Of a stretch of DNA of 64,000 nucleotides, positions 61,995 through 64,000 are shown one piece after another; the stretch's first letter is position 1; each line of letters starts with the position of its first letter. This DNA is from Rhodococcus triatomae BKS 15-14. GTDB lineage: Bacteria > Actinomycetota > Actinomycetes > Mycobacteriales > Mycobacteriaceae. The DNA lies in the NCBI GenBank assembly GCA_000341795.1, contig AODO01000054.1:62001-126000 (forward strand). Reading direction: 5' to 3'. A program made the position numbers and the translations under genes. The notes beneath the pieces are model-generated. The model was given only the letters and a program-made list of their open reading frames with translations. It was not told where the DNA came from and made no database searches.

Positions 61995-64000
61995 TCAGGC
62001 CGCGCTGGTGGTGCGGTACACGTCGTAAACACCCTCGACGTTCCGGACCACGTTCAGGACGTGACCGAGATGCTTCGGATCCCCCATCTCGAAGGTGAAC
62101 CTGCTGATCGCCACCCTGTCCCCGGAGGTGGTGACCGAGGCCGACAGGATGTTCACCTTCTCGTCGGCGAGGGCCTTCGTCACGTCCGACAGCAGGCGGT
62201 GACGATCGAGCGCCTCGATCTGGATCGCGACCAGGAACACCGACGACGCCGACGGCGCCCACTGCACCTCGATGATCCGTTCCGCTTGCTCCCGAAGCGA
62301 TTTCGCGTTCGTGCAGTCCGTGCGGTGCACGCTCACCGCACCGCCACGTGTGACGAAGCCCATGATCTCGTCGCCGGGAACCGGCGTGCAGCACTTCGCC
62401 AGCTTCGCGACCGTTCCCTCGGCACCCGGAACCAGGACTCCGGCATCGGTCCCGCGGCGCGGACGCATCGGCATCGTCGACGGCGTGGACCGCTCGGCGA
62501 GCTCCTCCTCGACCGCGCCGACACCGCCGAGTTGCGCCACCAGACGCTGCACCACGTGTTGAGCGGAGACGTTGTGTTCACCGACCGCGGTGTACAGGGC
62601 CGACACGTCCGTGTAGTGGAGCTCGTGGGCGATGGCCGACATGGACTCCGCGCTGAGCAGCCGCTGCAGCGGCAGTCCCCCGCGCCGGACCTCCTTGGCG
62701 ATGGCCTCCTTGCCCGCTTCGAGGGCCTCCTCGCGGCGTTCCTTCGCGAACCACTGCCGGATCTTCGCCTTGGCGCGGGGCGAGACGACGAACGTCTGCC
62801 AGTCACGACTCGGCCCGGCGTTGACGGCCTTGGAGGTGAAGACCTCCACGACCTCACCGTTCTCCAGCTTCCGCTCCAGCGCGACGAGCCGGCCGTTGAC
62901 GCGCGCCCCGATGCACCGGTGCCCGACCTCGGTGTGCACTGCATACGCGAAGTCCACCGGCGTCGATCCTGCCGGCAGCGTGATGACGTCGCCCTTCGGG
63001 GTGAAGACGAAGATCTCCTTGACCGCGAGGTCGTACCGGAGCGACTCGAGGAACTCGCCGGGGTCCGCCGCCTCGCGCTGCCAGTCGAGCAGCTGGCGCA
63101 TCCACGCCATGTCGTCGACCTCGGCGGTGTCGGATCCGTGCTTGCCCTTCGTTTCCTTGTAGCGCCAGTGAGCGGCGATACCGAACTCCGCGGTGCGGTG
63201 CATGTCGCGGGTGCGGATCTGCACCTCCAGCGGCTTGCCCTCCGGACCGATCACCGTGGTGTGCAGCGACTGGTACACGCCGTACCGGGGCTGCGCGATG
63301 TAGTCCTTGAAGCGGCCCGCCATCGGCTGCCACAGCGAGTGCACGACGCCGACCGCGGCGTAACAGTCGCGGATCTCGTCGCACAGGATCCGCACGCCGA
63401 CCAGGTCGTGGATGTCGTCGAAGTCGCGGCCCTTGACGATCATCTTCTGGTAGATCGACCAGTAGTGCTTGGGCCTGCCCTCGACGGTGGCGCTGATCCG
63501 CGACGCCGTCAGCGTGGCGTTGATCTCGGCACGCACCTTCGCCAGGTACGTGTCACGCGACGGTGCCCGGTCCGCGACCAGGCGCACGATCTCCTCGTAC
63601 TTCTTCGGATGCAGGATCGCGAAGGCGAGGTCCTCGAGCTCCCACTTGACCGTGGCCATGCCCAGCCGGTGAGCAAGTGGCGCAATCACTTCCAGCGTCT
63701 CGCGCGCCTTGCGTGCCTGCTTCTCGGGCGGCAGGAAGCGCATCGTGCGCATGTTGTGGAGGCGATCCGCGACCTTGATCACCAGCACCCGCGGATCCCG
63801 CGCCATCGCGATGATCATCTTGCGGATGGTCTCCGCCTCGGCGGCATGACCGAGCACCACCTTGTCGAGCTTCGTCACACCGTCGACGAGGTGAGCGACC
63901 TCCTCACCGAACTCGTCGGTGAGCTGCTCGAGTGAGTAGCCCGTGTCCTCGACCGTGTCGTGCAACAGCGCCGCGATCAGGGTGGTGGTGTCCATGCCGA
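61995..64000 (-). CDS. relA: Bifunctional (p)ppGpp synthetase/hydrolase (5' end beyond window)
   Basis: At least 668 residues are visible; the full Rel proteins have about 790, so the first 120 or so lie to the right. HD hydrolase motif LLHDTVEDT at the right edge, synthetase segment [24 protein letters not shown] domain [19 protein letters not shown], a zinc-finger/conserved-Cys region CTNAKSL and [13 protein letters not shown], and a C-terminal ACT domain ending VYRTTSAA. Controls the stringent response. The ATG at 63995 is internal, not the start. A 60-bp gap with the TetR operator separates it from the TetR gene. Confidence 0.96.
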   Translation of the reverse strand, partial: GMDTTTLIAALLHDTVEDTGYSLEQLTDEFGEEVAHLVDGVTKLDKVVLGHAAEAETIRKMIIAMARDPRVLVIKVADRLHNMRTMRFLPPEKQARKARETLEVIAPLAHRLGMATVKWELEDLAFAILHPKKYEEIVRLVADRAPSRDTYLAKVRAEINATLTASRISATVEGRPKHYWSIYQKMIVKGRDFDDIHDLVGVRILCDEIRDCYAAVGVVHSLWQPMAGRFKDYIAQPRYGVYQSLHTTVIGPEGKPLEVQIRTRDMHRTAEFGIAAHWRYKETKGKHGSDTAEVDDMAWMRQLLDWQREAADPGEFLESLRYDLAVKEIFVFTPKGDVITLPAGSTPVDFAYAVHTEVGHRCIGARVNGRLVALERKLENGEVVEVFTSKAVNAGPSRDWQTFVVSPRAKAKIRQWFAKERREEALEAGKEAIAKEVRRGGLPLQRLLSAESMSAIAHELHYTDVSALYTAVGEHNVSAQHVVQRLVAQLGGVGAVEEELAERSTPSTMPMRPRRGTDAGVLVPGAEGTVAKLAKCCTPVPGDEIMGFVTRGGAVSVHRTDCTNAKSLREQAERIIEVQWAPSASSVFLVAIQIEALDRHRLLSDVTKALADEKVNILSASVTTSGDRVAISRFTFEMGDPKHLGHVLNVVRNVEGVYDVYRTTSAA

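Noticed and set aside
63989-63995. ATG at 63995 as the relA start
   Set aside because: The N-terminal part of the HD domain would be missing; the frame continues to the window edge and Rel proteins are about 120 residues longer.

Overview
The window is chromosomal DNA of a high-GC actinobacterium of the order Mycobacteriales, most likely Rhodococcus or a close relative. I base this on conserved gene order, not on any search. Blocks shared with Mycobacterium are pyrR-pyrB-pyrC-(Rv1382-like)-carA-carB, pepQ-efp-nusB, alaS-ruvX-mltG-aroE-peptidase-aroC-aroK-aroB, and ppi/MBL hydrolase/hisS/relA. Supporting signs are many GTG/TTG starts, a mycobacterial-type PyrR leader and two TCGAAC-N4-GTTCGA LexA boxes. 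The window opens inside carB and closes inside relA. No tRNA, rRNA, CRISPR array or intact insertion sequence was seen.

1-7.8 kb (minus strand) is the de novo pyrimidine operon, with every junction overlapping by 1-4 nt and a PyrR-binding loop that overlaps the pyrR ribosome-binding site. 8-10.2 kb is pepQ-efp-nusB, closed by a strong hairpin. 10.3-24.2 kb carries a small membrane protein on the plus strand, then a long minus-strand run: rarA, a P450, alaS, ruvX, mltG, aroE, a prepilin-type peptidase, aroC, aroK and aroB. A secreted PhoD-type phosphatase lies opposite. 24.2-32.6 kb holds a phosphotransferase, aspS, a zinc metalloprotease, an AI-2E-type permease, a LexA-boxed radical SAM gene and a class A flavin monooxygenase.

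32.6-45.4 kb is accessory in character. It has a TetR/MFS pair with tandem palindromic operators. Next is a four-gene operon (permease, two urea-carboxylase-associated proteins, and a carboxylase carboxyltransferase lacking both its biotin carboxylase and biotin-carrier parts) that looks like a split guanidine/urea pathway. A CBS-DUF294 protein is translationally coupled to a Fic protein, and a flavohaemoglobin lies divergent from a TetR-HIT pair. 45.4-47.2 kb is an AT-richer, gene-poor patch with a divergent cold-shock-domain protein, a DinB-like protein and apparent relics. 47.2-50.6 kb has a DUF222/HNH gene whose start codon lies inside a LexA box, a 32-residue small ORF, and a DJ-1/MarR pair with two near-identical palindromic operators.

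50.6-55.1 kb returns to conserved genes: a membrane protein, hisS, an MBL hydrolase and two tandem cyclophilins with a 50-nt identical segment. 55.1-61.9 kb is a TetR-linked catabolic operon of APH-like kinase, acyl-CoA dehydrogenase, MHS-family symporter, acyl-CoA ligase and enoyl-CoA hydratase. Three related palindromes near its two promoters suggest control by the adjacent TetR. relA fills the right edge.
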